Below are positions 1 through 8,484 of a stretch of DNA of 64,000 bases, one piece after another. The stretch is taken from assembly GCA_041572755.1 (NCBI GenBank), contig JBFFRY010000004.1, forward strand, positions 55,165 through 119,164, read 5' to 3'. The position numbers were made by a program, and so were the translations under genes. Below the pieces are notes generated by a model that had not been told where the DNA came from, searched no databases, and saw only the letters and a program-made list of their open reading frames with translations. Source of the stretch: JBFELU01 sp041572755 (GTDB taxonomy: Bacteria > Actinomycetota > Acidimicrobiia > Spongiisociales > UBA11373). Numbering within the stretch: the stretch's first letter is position 1; each line of letters opens with the position of its first letter.

Positions 1-250
1 CGAAGTAGGTGGCCGCCACGTTGAGCATCTGGTGACCGACCGCGAGCACGGTGAAACCGGCCGCCAGCGGCAACAGCTCGGAGAGGTCGCCCCCCTCGGA
101 GGCGCGGTCCAGGAACGCCCTGATCAATTGCGGATTCACCACCTGGAAGGTGATCCCCGTCAGCAGCAGCAGGGCGAGCAGCACCACCCGGCCCCGGAGG
201 GGGCGGAGGTATTCGCTCAGCAGGCGCCAGTAGGCACGGACGGGGATCAT
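1..250 (-). CDS. ABC exporter, N-terminal membrane domain (partial)
   Basis: Only the first 83 codons lie in the window; the gene runs off the left edge. The start is ATG at 248-250 on the minus strand, with AGGAG a few bases upstream. The peptide begins MIPVRAYWRLLSEYLRPLRG, followed by two hydrophobic segments (about residues 20-40 and 60-83). An N-terminal amphipathic stretch and then paired helices with a short hydrophilic extracytoplasmic loop are typical of type-1 ABC exporter transmembrane domains, which normally precede a C-terminal ATPase. The family call rests on this short N-terminus, and the substrate cannot be told. Confidence 0.7.
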   Translation of the reverse strand, partial: MIPVRAYWRLLSEYLRPLRGRVVLLALLLLTGITFQVVNPQLIRAFLDRASEGGDLSELLPLAAGFTVLAVGHQMLNVAATYF

Positions 251-432
251 GGGGCTCCTGGGGTGCGGGTGCGCGCCAACGCACCGGGCGTCGAGAGGGG
301 GGCCGACGGGGATGGGCTCTGATCAGCGGTCCCGTCGGGTCACCGAATCGGTGTGGATCTCTCCATTGGAGCCTCCGGCAGCGTGCCGGCGGCAACTCTC
401 ACAGGTCGCCGGGGAGGTGTCAAGCGTGTCCG

Positions 433-438
433 TAGACT
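433..438 (+). promoter_or_regulatory. -10 box TAGACT, leaderless start of MFS gene
   Basis: TAGACT ends 6 nt before the ATG at 445 and there is no Shine-Dalgarno sequence. Transcription would begin at or next to the start codon. Confidence 0.6.
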
Positions 439-444
439 CGCTCC

Positions 445-1623
445 ATGAACACCCTCGGACCGTCCCCCGGGAGTCGGGGGTGGAGGGTCGCATTCGGTGG
501 GCTCATGGTGGTCGCCATGGCCTCGGCGAATCTCCTGGGGTCGGGCCTCGGTGTGCTGGCGACGTTCCTCCTCGACGATCTGGGCATCAATCGCACCCAG
601 GTGGGGGCCCTCATCACCACCTCGGTGATCATCACGGCGCTCGCTTCGCCGCTGGTCGGCGGAGCCGCCGACGCGCTGGGGGGTCGCCGAGCTCTGGCCG
701 TGGTCTTCGTCGCCAGCGCGGTCGGGTTCCTGGGCGTTGCCGCCGCTCCCGCCTATTGGGTGATGTTCCTGCCGATCGCTCTTGCCGCCGTCGGTCAGGC
801 GGGCGCCAATCCGGCCACCAACAAGCTCATTGCGCGGCACGCCCCAGCGGGGCAGCGCGGCCTGGTCACCGGCGTCAAGCAATCGGGGGTGCAAGCCGGG
901 ATCTTCGTCGGTGGGTTGGTGCTTCCCTCGTTGGCCCTGGCCGTCGGGTGGCGCTGGGCTCTGGCGGGCATTGCCGTTCTCCCGCTCCTGGCGCTGCCGG
1001 CCGGACTGGTGCTGGTTCCCGGCGACGATGATCGGGGCGGGTTCAGAGGCGGGACATCGGCGCCGGCGACCATTCGGTTTCTCGCCTCGTACGGGGCGCT
1101 GATGGGATTCGGGGTCGCCTACACCTTCCTCGTCCCCCTGTTCGTGGTGGAGAGCTTGGGCATGAGCGAGCGAGTCGGGGGCCTGGCGGCGGGACTCACC
1201 GGCCTGGTGGCGATCTTCGGCCGGATCGGATGGGCTCGGGTCGCCGAGACGCATCTCCGCTATCAGACCGCGCTGTACGTGATGGCGCTGGTGTCGATTC
1301 TCGGTGCCGGCTGCTATCTGGCGTCGGCCGAGGTCGGATCGTGGGCGATGTGGTTCGGCGTGGTCTTCACCGGCATGGGGGCCTCTTCGTCGACGTCGGT
1401 GGTGATGCTGGCGGTGATGGCCGAGGTCGGCGCCGAGCGGGCCGGACGGGCATCGGGTCTGGTGATGCTGGGGTTCTTGGCAGGCCTCGGCACGGCTCCC
1501 ACCCTCTTCGGGTGGACCGTCGATCTCACCGGCTCGTACACCTCGATGTGGCTCATGTCGATCGGGGTGCTGGCGGCGGCCGCGTTGCTGACGGTTCGCC
1601 GAATGCGCCGGGTGCCGGGGTGA
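445..1623 (+). CDS. Major facilitator superfamily transporter
   Basis: A 392-residue integral membrane protein with about 12 hydrophobic segments, the usual size for an MFS secondary carrier. Between the second and third helices it has GGAADALGGRRALAV, a form of the MFS loop motif G-x-x-x-D-x-x-G-R-R. A central hydrophilic loop near residue 200 (GDDDRGGFRGG) separates the two six-helix halves. The substrate is unknown. The start is the ATG that follows the TAGACT box with no ribosome-binding site. The stop lies 29 nt before hpt, which has its own promoter motif. Confidence 0.85.
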   Translation: MNTLGPSPGSRGWRVAFGGLMVVAMASANLLGSGLGVLATFLLDDLGINRTQVGALITTSVIITALASPLVGGAADALGGRRALAVVFVASAVGFLGVAAAPAYWVMFLPIALAAVGQAGANPATNKLIARHAPAGQRGLVTGVKQSGVQAGIFVGGLVLPSLALAVGWRWALAGIAVLPLLALPAGLVLVPGDDDRGGFRGGTSAPATIRFLASYGALMGFGVAYTFLVPLFVVESLGMSERVGGLAAGLTGLVAIFGRIGWARVAETHLRYQTALYVMALVSILGAGCYLASAEVGSWAMWFGVVFTGMGASSSTSVVMLAVMAEVGAERAGRASGLVMLGFLAGLGTAPTLFGWTVDLTGSYTSMWLMSIGVLAAAALLTVRRMRRVPG

Positions 1624-1639
1624 CGGGTGTCACCCCGGC

Positions 1640-1645
1640 TACGCT
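1640..1645 (+). promoter_or_regulatory. -10 box TACGCT, leaderless start of hpt
   Basis: TACGCT is separated by 7 nt from the GTG at 1653, and no Shine-Dalgarno site is present. Confidence 0.6.
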
Positions 1646-1652
1646 GCCGGGC

Positions 1653-2186
1653 GTGGAATCGCCCCGGGAACTGATCTCGGCTGACGAGATCGGACGCCGC
1701 ATCCGAGAGCTGGCCAGCGAGATCGACGACGACTACGCCGATGCCGGGGAGATCGTTCTCATAGGGATCCTCAAGGGGTCCTTCGTCTTCCTCTCCGACT
1801 TGGCGCGGGCCATGACGATCCCTCGGCGCATCGAGTTCATCGCGGTGTCCTCCTACGGCGATCGGGAGAGCGACCTGCATCCGGGTGCCGTCCGGCTCCT
1901 CATGGACGTCCGCCACGACATCGCCGATCGTCACGTCCTGGTGGTCGAGGACATCGTCGACACCGGGCACACCCTGGCGTATCTGTTGCGGCTGCTGAAG
2001 GCCAGGGGACCGGCCACGCTGCGGGCCTGCACGTTGCTCTCGAAGCCCGACCGACGAGCGGTCGACGTCGACCTGGACTACGTGGGCTTTGAGATCCCCG
2101 ACGAGTGGGTCGTCGGCTATGGGCTCGACTTCGCCGAGCGGCATCGGACGCTGCCCAACATCTGCGTCATCGACCCGCCCACCTAA
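1653..2186 (+). CDS. hpt: Hypoxanthine phosphoribosyltransferase
   Basis: A 177-residue purine-salvage enzyme that joins hypoxanthine or guanine to PRPP to give IMP or GMP. The PRPP-binding loop is VVEDIVDTGHTL at residues 97-108. The upstream ILKGSFVFLSDLAR segment and the later LLSKPDRRAVDVDLDYVGFEIPDEWVVGYGLDF segment match the base-binding region of bacterial Hpt proteins. The GTG start is set by the leaderless -10 box and gives the normal family length. Its TAA overlaps the stop codon of the convergent allantoicase gene. Confidence 0.93.
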   Translation: MESPRELISADEIGRRIRELASEIDDDYADAGEIVLIGILKGSFVFLSDLARAMTIPRRIEFIAVSSYGDRESDLHPGAVRLLMDVRHDIADRHVLVVEDIVDTGHTLAYLLRLLKARGPATLRACTLLSKPDRRAVDVDLDYVGFEIPDEWVVGYGLDFAERHRTLPNICVIDPPT

Positions 2187-3169
2187 CGCCAGGGCGCTTC
2201 TGCCCGGCCGAGGGCCCGGAACCGAGCGACACCGCCGTCGGGGTGGAGGCCCAGCCGGAGGTGGGTGAACGGACCTCCGTCCGTCAAGTCGCCGATCTCG
2301 TGGCGTCGGTCGTCGGCCAGTGGTGTCTCGGGGAGAACGGGGGTCCACTCGCCGAGCACGATGTCGTCGGGATGGCTGCCGGGGGCATCGATGCCGGCGA
2401 CGGAGCAGGCGGCCGGCGCCGCTCCCTGGAAGCCGCGGAGGTCGACGACGAGGCGTTCGATGACCCCTCTTCCGGCAAGGCGAACGATCGCCCACTCGTG
2501 TCCCGGCTGGCGGCGGCGGCGGGTCTCCCAACCGTCACCCGGGTATCGGGCGTCGCCGCCGAGAAGCATGCGGTTGGGAGAGTCGAAGTGGCGGTCGGAA
2601 CAGGAGACCACCCGGGCACCCGAACTGATCGCGGCGAGATCGATCTGGTCGCGATCGACGAGGTCGTCGGGAGGAACCGGATCGCCGAGGCACCGCATGC
2701 GGGCCACCCCGCCGTCGGGGTAGATGATGAACCGGAGGTGGGTGGCCGGCGCCTCCGCCACCACCGGGATCCCGGCAGACTCGTCGGATCGAAGCGGGCT
2801 GCGGGGCACGATCTCGACCCACTTGTCGCGGCTGCGCAGCAATTCGACCATCCCGGGTTCTCCCGGCATGTAGACGGCTTCCAGCGAGCAGGCCGCCGGG
2901 GCGTCCCCGGTGATGTGGGTGGTGTCGACCTCGACGACCCGGGGGATTCCCGGGATCCCCAACCGAACGATGACCCAGTCGTGGCCCGGGTCGCGTCGGC
3001 GCCGGGTGGCCCAGCCGTCGTAGCGACGCTCCTTGCGAGCACGGGGCCTCGGGGGGTCGCGTTCCAGCAGACGGGCGGCGCCCCCGAAGTCCTCGTCGCT
3101 CGACTCGAGGATGCGGCCGCCGGCCTTGGCGGATGCCAGGTCGATGAGAAGCGCGGTCTCGTTGCTCAT
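2183..3169 (-). CDS. alc: Allantoicase
   Basis: A 328-residue protein made of two homologous allantoicase repeats. The block DGWxTRRRRxPGHxWxIVRL occurs near residues 51 and 212, and THLRxxxxPDGGVARxRxLG near 143 and 303. Allantoicase hydrolyses allantoate to ureidoglycolate and urea in purine breakdown, and the two-repeat layout with this length is diagnostic. The ATG at 3169 (MSNETALLIDLAS) is chosen because the reading frame upstream has no conserved sequence. No other ureide-pathway gene is visible here. The convergent neighbour hpt also handles purines, but the two genes only share a stop-codon overlap. Confidence 0.9.
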   Translation of the reverse strand: MSNETALLIDLASAKAGGRILESSDEDFGGAARLLERDPPRPRARKERRYDGWATRRRRDPGHDWVIVRLGIPGIPRVVEVDTTHITGDAPAACSLEAVYMPGEPGMVELLRSRDKWVEIVPRSPLRSDESAGIPVVAEAPATHLRFIIYPDGGVARMRCLGDPVPPDDLVDRDQIDLAAISSGARVVSCSDRHFDSPNRMLLGGDARYPGDGWETRRRRQPGHEWAIVRLAGRGVIERLVVDLRGFQGAAPAACSVAGIDAPGSHPDDIVLGEWTPVLPETPLADDRRHEIGDLTDGGPFTHLRLGLHPDGGVARFRALGRAEAPWR

Positions 3170-3284
3170 GTGGGCTCGATGTTCCCACCATCCTGGCGCA
3201 ACGGCCGTCTCGACGCACGGGTGTGGTCCGGACGGGGGACGCCGGTTGTGGAAGGATTGGCGCGGCAACGTCTTGGGAGGGCCT

Positions 3285-4517
3285 GTGGAGTTTGCGTTCA
3301 GTGACCGGTGCGAGGACCTGCGCCGGCGTCTCGGGGAGTTCATGGACGAGTTCGTCTATCCGGCCGAGGGGGTGCACGACCGCCAGATGGAAGAGGCGGG
3401 TGATCCCCAGTTCCACCCGCCGATCATGGAGGAGCTCAAGGCGGAGGCACGAGCACGGGGCTTGTGGAATCTGTTTCTCCCCGACGAACGCTGGGGCGCC
3501 GGGTTGACCAACCTCGACTACGCCCCTCTCGCCGAGATCACGGGCCGCAGTCCGTTGCTGGCTCCCGAGGCGATCAACTGTGCTGCTCCCGATACCGGGA
3601 ACATGGAGATCATCGCCGAGTTCGGCACACCCGAGCAGCAAGCACAGTGGCTGGTTCCCTTGCTGGAGGGGGAGATCCGCTCCTGCTTCGGTATGACCGA
3701 ACCCGATGTGGCCAGCAGCGACGCTCGCAACATTCAGGCCAGCATCGTCCGTGATGGCGACGAGTACGTGATCAACGGACGCAAATGGTGGAGCAGCGGT
3801 GCCATGTCGGATCGGTGCAAGGTCGCCATCTTCATGGGGGTGACCAATCCGGACGCCGACACCTATCACCGACAGAGCATGGTCCTGGTTCCGATGGACG
3901 CTCCCGGGGTGACGGTCCTTCGGGACCTGGGCGTCTTCGGCTACCACCATCGCGGCGGACACGCCGAGGTCGACTTCGAGGACGTTCGAGTGCCGGTCGC
4001 CAATCTCCTCGGGGAGGAGGGTGCCGGGTTCGCCATTGCCCAGGCTCGCTTGGGTCCCGGCCGAATCCACCACTGCATGCGGCTCATCGGGATGGCGGAG
4101 CGGGCCTTCGATCTCATGTGCGAGCGGTCGATCACTCGCACCGCGTTCGGGAAGACGCTCGCCGAGCAGGGTGTCGTCCAGGATTGGATCGCCGAGGCGA
4201 GGATTCGCATCGAGCAGGCCCGTCTTCTGGTGCTCAAGACCGCCTGGCTGATGGACACCGTTGGGAATCGGGGGGCCCGGATCGAGATCTCGGCCATCAA
4301 GGTGGCCGTGCCTCGTATGGCTCTGTGGGTCATGGACCGGGCCATCCAGACGCACGGTGGGGCGGGGGTATCGGAAGACACACCGCTGGCCCATCTGTGG
4401 GCCAATGCCCGAACCCTGCAGATCGCCGACGGGCCCGACGAGGTCCACAAGATGGCGCTTGCCCGGCGCGAGTTGCGTCGCTACCTGCCGGAGGGATTCG
4501 TCCCGCCCCGGCGCTAG
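3285..4517 (+). CDS. Acyl-CoA dehydrogenase family protein
   Basis: A 410-residue flavoprotein of the acyl-CoA dehydrogenase fold. The N-terminal helical domain is followed by the beta-domain signature SCFGMTEPDVASSDA (about 125-140) and NGRKWWSSGA. The C-terminal helical domain has RTAFGKTLAEQGVVQDWIAEA and QTHGGAGVSEDTPLAHLWANARTLQIADGPDEVH, closest in pattern to the ACAD10/11 and FadE group. It should oxidise an acyl-CoA at the alpha-beta position using FAD, with an unknown chain length. The GTG at 3285 has GGGAGG 5-10 nt upstream. Its TAG overlaps the stop codon of the convergent gene by 4 nt. Confidence 0.9.
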   Translation: MEFAFSDRCEDLRRRLGEFMDEFVYPAEGVHDRQMEEAGDPQFHPPIMEELKAEARARGLWNLFLPDERWGAGLTNLDYAPLAEITGRSPLLAPEAINCAAPDTGNMEIIAEFGTPEQQAQWLVPLLEGEIRSCFGMTEPDVASSDARNIQASIVRDGDEYVINGRKWWSSGAMSDRCKVAIFMGVTNPDADTYHRQSMVLVPMDAPGVTVLRDLGVFGYHHRGGHAEVDFEDVRVPVANLLGEEGAGFAIAQARLGPGRIHHCMRLIGMAERAFDLMCERSITRTAFGKTLAEQGVVQDWIAEARIRIEQARLLVLKTAWLMDTVGNRGARIEISAIKVAVPRMALWVMDRAIQTHGGAGVSEDTPLAHLWANARTLQIADGPDEVHKMALARRELRRYLPEGFVPPRR

Positions 4518-5299
4518 ATCGCTGCGTTCTCGCCGAGTTCGGCCAGAACCGAGTCGAACCAGGCCACGGCGCTGCGGTGGGCGGCGGCCAGGCCTTCGAT
4601 GTCGGGCACGAATGCAAGCCTCTCCAGGCGGTGGGCGATCTCCGAGGGGAGGTCGAAGACGGCGTATTTCAGTCCGTAGTCGTACCGCTCGGGGCAATGC
4701 CTGATCCGCAGCAGCGTGTTGAGCGGGCGGAGGGTGAAGGTGTGATAGGCGGCGATGGCGGCGAGCCCCCTGTCGCGGCGGATCTCCTTGTCGACCATGC
4801 CCTGAAACAGCGGGAAGGCCACCCGGAGCTGCTCCAACTCGGCGGACAGTGCGCCGCGGTGGCGGTCCCGGTCGATAGCAGTGGCGGTCACCTCTCCGTG
4901 CTTGTCGAACAGGATCCTGGGCTCACCATGTCGTTCCCGCTCGTCGAGCCGGACGTCTGCGGCCGGGTCGACGACCACGATGTCGAAGATCACGTGGGGT
5001 CCGGCCTCGCGGAGCGAAGCGAACACCTGAGCGTGACCGTGCCAGGTCGGTTCGGGGAGTCGCCACCAGTGCTCGATCGTGCCGAGTTCGTCGAGGATTG
5101 TCCGGATGGCTGAGAGCATCTCGTCGATGCGCCCGTCATCGGCGCGCACCATCAGATCGAGGTCCGACCACTCGTCGTCGCGATTCCATGCGGTCGATCC
5201 GCCCTCCCACAGGGCCCGGCAGTAGGGGATCTGCTCGAGCCGATCGGCAAAGGCGGCCCTGAGCCGAGAGCGGTCGATCGGTTTCCCCGGGTCCGTCAT
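4514..5299 (-). CDS. Nucleotidyltransferase-fold protein
   Basis: A 261-residue soluble protein. The block EGGSTAWNRDDEWSDLDLMV at about residues 32-51 matches the GS...DxD signature of the polymerase-beta-like nucleotidyltransferase fold, and a third acidic residue could come from the FDIVVVD strand. The C-terminal half is helical, as in streptomycin or kanamycin adenylyltransferase-like proteins. The substrate is unknown. It starts 5 nt after the stop of the membrane protein at 5305-5925, with AGGGA before the ATG, so the two probably form an operon. Confidence 0.65.
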   Translation of the reverse strand: MTDPGKPIDRSRLRAAFADRLEQIPYCRALWEGGSTAWNRDDEWSDLDLMVRADDGRIDEMLSAIRTILDELGTIEHWWRLPEPTWHGHAQVFASLREAGPHVIFDIVVVDPAADVRLDERERHGEPRILFDKHGEVTATAIDRDRHRGALSAELEQLRVAFPLFQGMVDKEIRRDRGLAAIAAYHTFTLRPLNTLLRIRHCPERYDYGLKYAVFDLPSEIAHRLERLAFVPDIEGLAAAHRSAVAWFDSVLAELGENAAI

Positions 5300-5304
5300 G
5301 GTCC

Positions 5305-5925
5305 CTAGAGGGGTGAGGCGTAGGCGCCGGGATCCTGGTCGGCTTCGTCCTGGGCCTTGCGGACCAGGTGCATGAAGCGGCTGGCCCCGAGGATCTGCCG
5401 GTCGAGGAGGGCCCCGAGGTGCTCGATGGTGTAGGCGGTGGCGTCCTCGACGTGCGCGTCGACGTCGCTGGCCTCGTCGGCGTAGAGGAGGCGGGTCCAG
5501 TAGCTGTTGGTCACGACGGTGAGGAACGAATGGACCACGCTGTTGCGTTCGAGGGCGGCCAACGGCTTGAGGAACAGGAGCACCACGAAGAGCAGGACGG
5601 CCATGATGGCGAGACCGGCCACCACTCCCGCCTGAGCCCAGTCGTATCCCTCATCGGGGACGTCGGTGGCGATGCGCACTGCGGCGATCATCGCCCCGAC
5701 GGCGACGAGGAACACCACCAAGAAGATCCACTTCATGGTCACGAAGGCGAAACGCTGGGATCGGGCCGTCTTGAGGAACTCGTCGCGATTGGCCTTGATG
5801 ACCGAGCGGGCAAAGGGCTCGATCCCGGTACCAAGGCCCGGGATCTCCATCACGATCGCCGGACCCGCCGGGGCCTCGGGGCCGTTCTCGGCGGGAGTCT
5901 CGTCGGCCTTGGGATCGTCCGTCAC
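5305..5925 (-). CDS. Two-helix membrane protein, unknown function
   Basis: A 206-residue protein. A Pro/Glu/Ala-rich N-terminus of about 25 residues leads to a soluble stretch, then two strongly hydrophobic segments at about residues 64-86 and 100-122 (WIFLVVFLVAVGAMIAAV and GVVAGLAIMAVLLFVVLLFL). A long cytoplasmic-type C-terminal region follows. The GTG start is set by CTGGAG 8 nt upstream. I do not recognise a family. It is followed after 5 nt by the nucleotidyltransferase-fold gene. Confidence 0.7.
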   Translation of the reverse strand: MTDDPKADETPAENGPEAPAGPAIVMEIPGLGTGIEPFARSVIKANRDEFLKTARSQRFAFVTMKWIFLVVFLVAVGAMIAAVRIATDVPDEGYDWAQAGVVAGLAIMAVLLFVVLLFLKPLAALERNSVVHSFLTVVTNSYWTRLLYADEASDVDAHVEDATAYTIEHLGALLDRQILGASRFMHLVRKAQDEADQDPGAYASPL

Positions 5926-5990
5926 AGCGTGCTCCAGGGTCGGGGCCGGGCGAGCCGCGGCCCGACCCAGTCTCTCCCGGGCCGTGGCTC

Positions 5991-7328
5991 TCAGCGGCTC
6001 AGCGTAGCCACCAATCGGTCGATTCCGGGTGAGGTGCCGACCGGGGTGCGGGGCGCCGGATCGAGCGAGCGGAGATGGGGGGGGAGGGTCGCCAGGGAAC
6101 CGGCGCAGCGTTGCCGGGCCTCGGCGAGCGAGGCGGGTGGGGCCACGACCCGGCCGCCGGACATCAGTTGCCGCAGCAGGGGCTCGCCCTCGATGCCCGT
6201 CTCGTCGGCGAGGCCGATCACGTCGCCGTGCGGGGAGCCGTCGCTGCCGGCCCGGAAGACCTGCTTGACACCGGGAAGAGTGGGCTTTCCGGTGGAGGTC
6301 TTCATCTTGGGACCGGAGTGATCTGCCACGAGCTTGTAGACCACGTCGAGGCTGGGGGCGTCGTCGCTGGTCATCATGCGGGTGCCCACGCCGAATGCGT
6401 CGATCGGTGCGCCGGCGGCAATCAGATCGTGGACCCCGTACTCATCGAGCCCACCCGAGGCCACGATGCGGATCTCGGGGAATCCCGCTTCGTCGAGGAT
6501 GGAGCGCACTCCGAGGGAGAGGACTGCGAGGTCACCGGAATCCAGGCGCACCCCTTGCACGGAGGTTCCCTCTGCGGCCAGCTCTGCGGCGACGGCGGCG
6601 GCGATCCGAGCCCCGTCGAGCGTGTCGTAGGTGTCGATGAGCAGCACCGCGTCGTCGGGAAATGTTCGAGCAAACGATCGAAAGGCGTCGGCTTCCGAGG
6701 GATGGGACAGCACATACGAGTGGGCCATCGTGCCGGAGACCGGGATGCCGTATTCACGTCCCGCCAGGACGAGGGAGGTGGCGGCCGCTCCGGCGAGGTA
6801 GGCGGATCGGGCCCCTTTGAGAGCTGCATCGGCCCCGTGGGTGCGACGGGCACCGAAGTCGACATACGGCGTTCCGGCGGCGGCCAGCGTCACGCGGGCC
6901 GCCTTGGAGGCGATCATCGTCTGGAATCCCACGGTGTTGAGCACGAGCGTTTCGATGATCTGGGCCTCGATCAGCGGAGCCGTGACGCGCAGGAGCGGTT
7001 CTCCCGGGTAGACCGGGGTTCCCTCCGGGATCGCCCACAGTTCGCCGGTGAACCGCACCCGACTCAGCGACTCGAGGAATTCCCTCTCGAAGCGTCCCAG
7101 CGAGTCGAGGTAGTCGAGGGCTTCGGTGTCGAAGTGCAGCTCACCGAGGGACGAGACGACGTCGTTGATGCCGGCCACGATGGCGAAGTTCCGTTCCGGC
7201 GGGAGCGACCGGAGGCTCAGCTCGAAGGTGGCCGGCTCGGTGCGGGCTTCGGCAAAGTAGGCCGCGGCCATCGTCAACTCGTAGAGATCAATGACCAGAG
7301 CGACGGTGCGATCGCCGACCCACGGCAT
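5991..7328 (-). CDS. pncB: Nicotinate phosphoribosyltransferase
   Basis: A 445-residue enzyme of the Preiss-Handler route that makes nicotinate mononucleotide from nicotinate and PRPP. Recognisable blocks are DLYELTMAAAYF at the N-terminus, FELSLRSLPPERNFAIVAG, DFGARRTHGADAALKGARSA (the loop with the catalytic His), GTMAHSYVLS, LLIDTYDT, GVRLDSGDLA and IVASGGLDEY. The ATG at 7328 is 4 nt downstream of the pncA stop, so pncA and pncB are surely co-transcribed. Together they recycle nicotinamide to NaMN. Confidence 0.93.
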   Translation of the reverse strand: MPWVGDRTVALVIDLYELTMAAAYFAEARTEPATFELSLRSLPPERNFAIVAGINDVVSSLGELHFDTEALDYLDSLGRFEREFLESLSRVRFTGELWAIPEGTPVYPGEPLLRVTAPLIEAQIIETLVLNTVGFQTMIASKAARVTLAAAGTPYVDFGARRTHGADAALKGARSAYLAGAAATSLVLAGREYGIPVSGTMAHSYVLSHPSEADAFRSFARTFPDDAVLLIDTYDTLDGARIAAAVAAELAAEGTSVQGVRLDSGDLAVLSLGVRSILDEAGFPEIRIVASGGLDEYGVHDLIAAGAPIDAFGVGTRMMTSDDAPSLDVVYKLVADHSGPKMKTSTGKPTLPGVKQVFRAGSDGSPHGDVIGLADETGIEGEPLLRQLMSGGRVVAPPASLAEARQRCAGSLATLPPHLRSLDPAPRTPVGTSPGIDRLVATLSR

Positions 7329-7332
7329 CGTG

Positions 7333-7926
7333 CTATTCCAGCTCGACGCCGGCGGTCTGCAGTTCCGCCAGCGATCGGTCTCCATCGCCGGGCCGGAGGT
7401 CGACGGCCCGTATCGCCGCGCTCACGACGATTGCCCGGTACCCGAGCCTGACGGCGTCGAGCGATGTCTCCTTTACGCAGTAGTCCGTGGCCAGGCCGAC
7501 TATGACGATGCGCTCGATGCCCCGTTCTCGAAGGACCTCCTCCAGACCGGTGGACCGCTCCTCGCCTTCCCCTGAGGGGTGCCGCATGGTGAACCCGGAG
7601 TATCCATCCTCGCCTCCGGCGCCCTTGCGAGTGAACACCGCTTCCGCAGCCACCGCGAGATCGGGATGCAGTTCCGAGCCCCAGGTCTCTGCCACGCAAT
7701 GGACCGGCCAGACGCCGCCGTCTTTGGCGAAATGGGGGGTCGAGGGCGGGTGCCAGTCCTGGGTGTAGACGATGGTGGCCCCGGAAGCCCGGGCTCGTTC
7801 GATCTCGGCGTTGATGAGAGGAACGATCTCGGCCCCGCCTTTCACCGCCAGGCTGCCGGAGGGATCGGCGAAGTCGTTCTGCACGTCGACGATCACGAGG
7901 GCCGTCGAGGTGTCGTAGATCACCAC
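7333..7926 (-). CDS. pncA: Nicotinamidase (isochorismatase superfamily)
   Basis: A 197-residue cysteine hydrolase that converts nicotinamide to nicotinate. The catalytic triad is visible: Asp in VIVDVQNDF near residue 15, Lys in FTRKGAG, and Cys in GLATDYCVKETSLDA. The metal-binding segment YTQDWHPPSTPHF is also present. GTG at 7926 follows a TACGCT -10 box by 6 nt; a second GTG three bases later is the alternative. Its partner pncB follows after 4 nt. Confidence 0.92.
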   Translation of the reverse strand: MVIYDTSTALVIVDVQNDFADPSGSLAVKGGAEIVPLINAEIERARASGATIVYTQDWHPPSTPHFAKDGGVWPVHCVAETWGSELHPDLAVAAEAVFTRKGAGGEDGYSGFTMRHPSGEGEERSTGLEEVLRERGIERIVIVGLATDYCVKETSLDAVRLGYRAIVVSAAIRAVDLRPGDGDRSLAELQTAGVELE

Positions 7927-7930
7927 GGAA

Positions 7931-8416
7931 TCAGCGTACGTGACCGGAACGGTCCAATCCTGTTCGGACGACCTCGGGGAGCGGATCGGCGACCACGTTG
8001 CCCGGCCGGAGTTCGCCGCCGCAGTGGGTGCACACTGTGACCGGTTCGGTGACGAGGCCACACGCCTTGTGGGTGACGGTGCGGAACGGCGGCTCGTCCT
8101 CCTCCACGGCCCAGCGGTCGCCCCACTGGTGCATGGAGAGGAGCACGGTGAAGAGATCCCGGCTCTTGTTGGTCAGGCGGTATTCGTGGCGGATGGGTCG
8201 GTCCGAGTAGGCCCGTCGTTTGAGGAGACCGTGATCGACCAGCTTGGCGAGCCGGTCGCTGAGGATATTGCGGGCGATCCCGAGGTGGGTCTGGAAGTCC
8301 TCGAAACGCCTGACCCCGAGGAAGGCGTCGCGGAGGATCAGCAGAGTCCAACGCTCCCCCACCATGCCGAGGGTCTTGGCAACCGAGCAGGGTCGGGTGG
8401 TGAAGTCAGTGGCCAC
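7931..8416 (-). CDS. HxlR-family winged-helix regulator
   Basis: A 161-residue DNA-binding protein. The N-terminal HxlR domain contains RPCSVAKTLGMVGERWTLLILRDAFLGVRRFEDF, then LGIARNILSDRLAKLVDHGLLKRR with YSDRPIRHEYRLTNKSRDLFTVLLSMHQWGDRW. A C-terminal extension has a possible zinc knuckle, CTHCGG. GTG at 8416 follows a TACGAT -10 box by 6 nt. The stop codon overlaps the pncA promoter region, so pncA-pncB could be influenced by read-through. Two similar palindromes upstream suggest autoregulation. The ligand is unknown. Confidence 0.88.
   Translation of the reverse strand: MATDFTTRPCSVAKTLGMVGERWTLLILRDAFLGVRRFEDFQTHLGIARNILSDRLAKLVDHGLLKRRAYSDRPIRHEYRLTNKSRDLFTVLLSMHQWGDRWAVEEDEPPFRTVTHKACGLVTEPVTVCTHCGGELRPGNVVADPLPEVVRTGLDRSGHVR
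7933..7938 (-). promoter_or_regulatory. -10 box TACGCT, leaderless start of pncA
   Basis: TACGCT, 6 nt before the GTG at 7926, lies inside the 3' end of the HxlR gene. There is no Shine-Dalgarno site. Confidence 0.55.
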
Positions 8417-8422
8417 CTGAGC

Positions 8423-8428
8423 ATCGTA
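8423..8428 (-). promoter_or_regulatory. -10 box TACGAT, leaderless start of HxlR gene
   Basis: TACGAT, 6 nt before the GTG at 8416; no Shine-Dalgarno site. Confidence 0.6.
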
Positions 8429-8437
8429 GGCGGGTGG

Positions 8438-8452
8438 GTTGCAATTCGCAAC
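8438..8452. promoter_or_regulatory. Candidate operator 1 (GTTGC-N5-GCAAC)
   Basis: An inverted repeat of two 5-nt arms with a 5-nt spacer. It covers the place where the -35 element of the HxlR gene should lie (about 17 bp from the -10 box), which fits an autorepressor site. Confidence 0.45.
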
Positions 8453-8469
8453 GGGCTTGGGTAGAGTTC

Positions 8470-8484
8470 GTTTCGAGATGAAAC
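8470..8484. promoter_or_regulatory. Candidate operator 2 (GTTTC-N5-GAAAC)
   Basis: It has the same arm and spacer lengths as operator 1 and shares GTTnC/GnAAC. The two sites are 32 bp apart, about three helical turns, so both would lie on one DNA face. Confidence 0.4.

Noticed and set aside
2535..4697. Long minus-strand frame of 720 codons
   Set aside because: It is antisense to the allantoicase and acyl-CoA dehydrogenase genes. It has Arg/Pro/Gly-rich sequence without family motifs, as high-GC shadow frames do.
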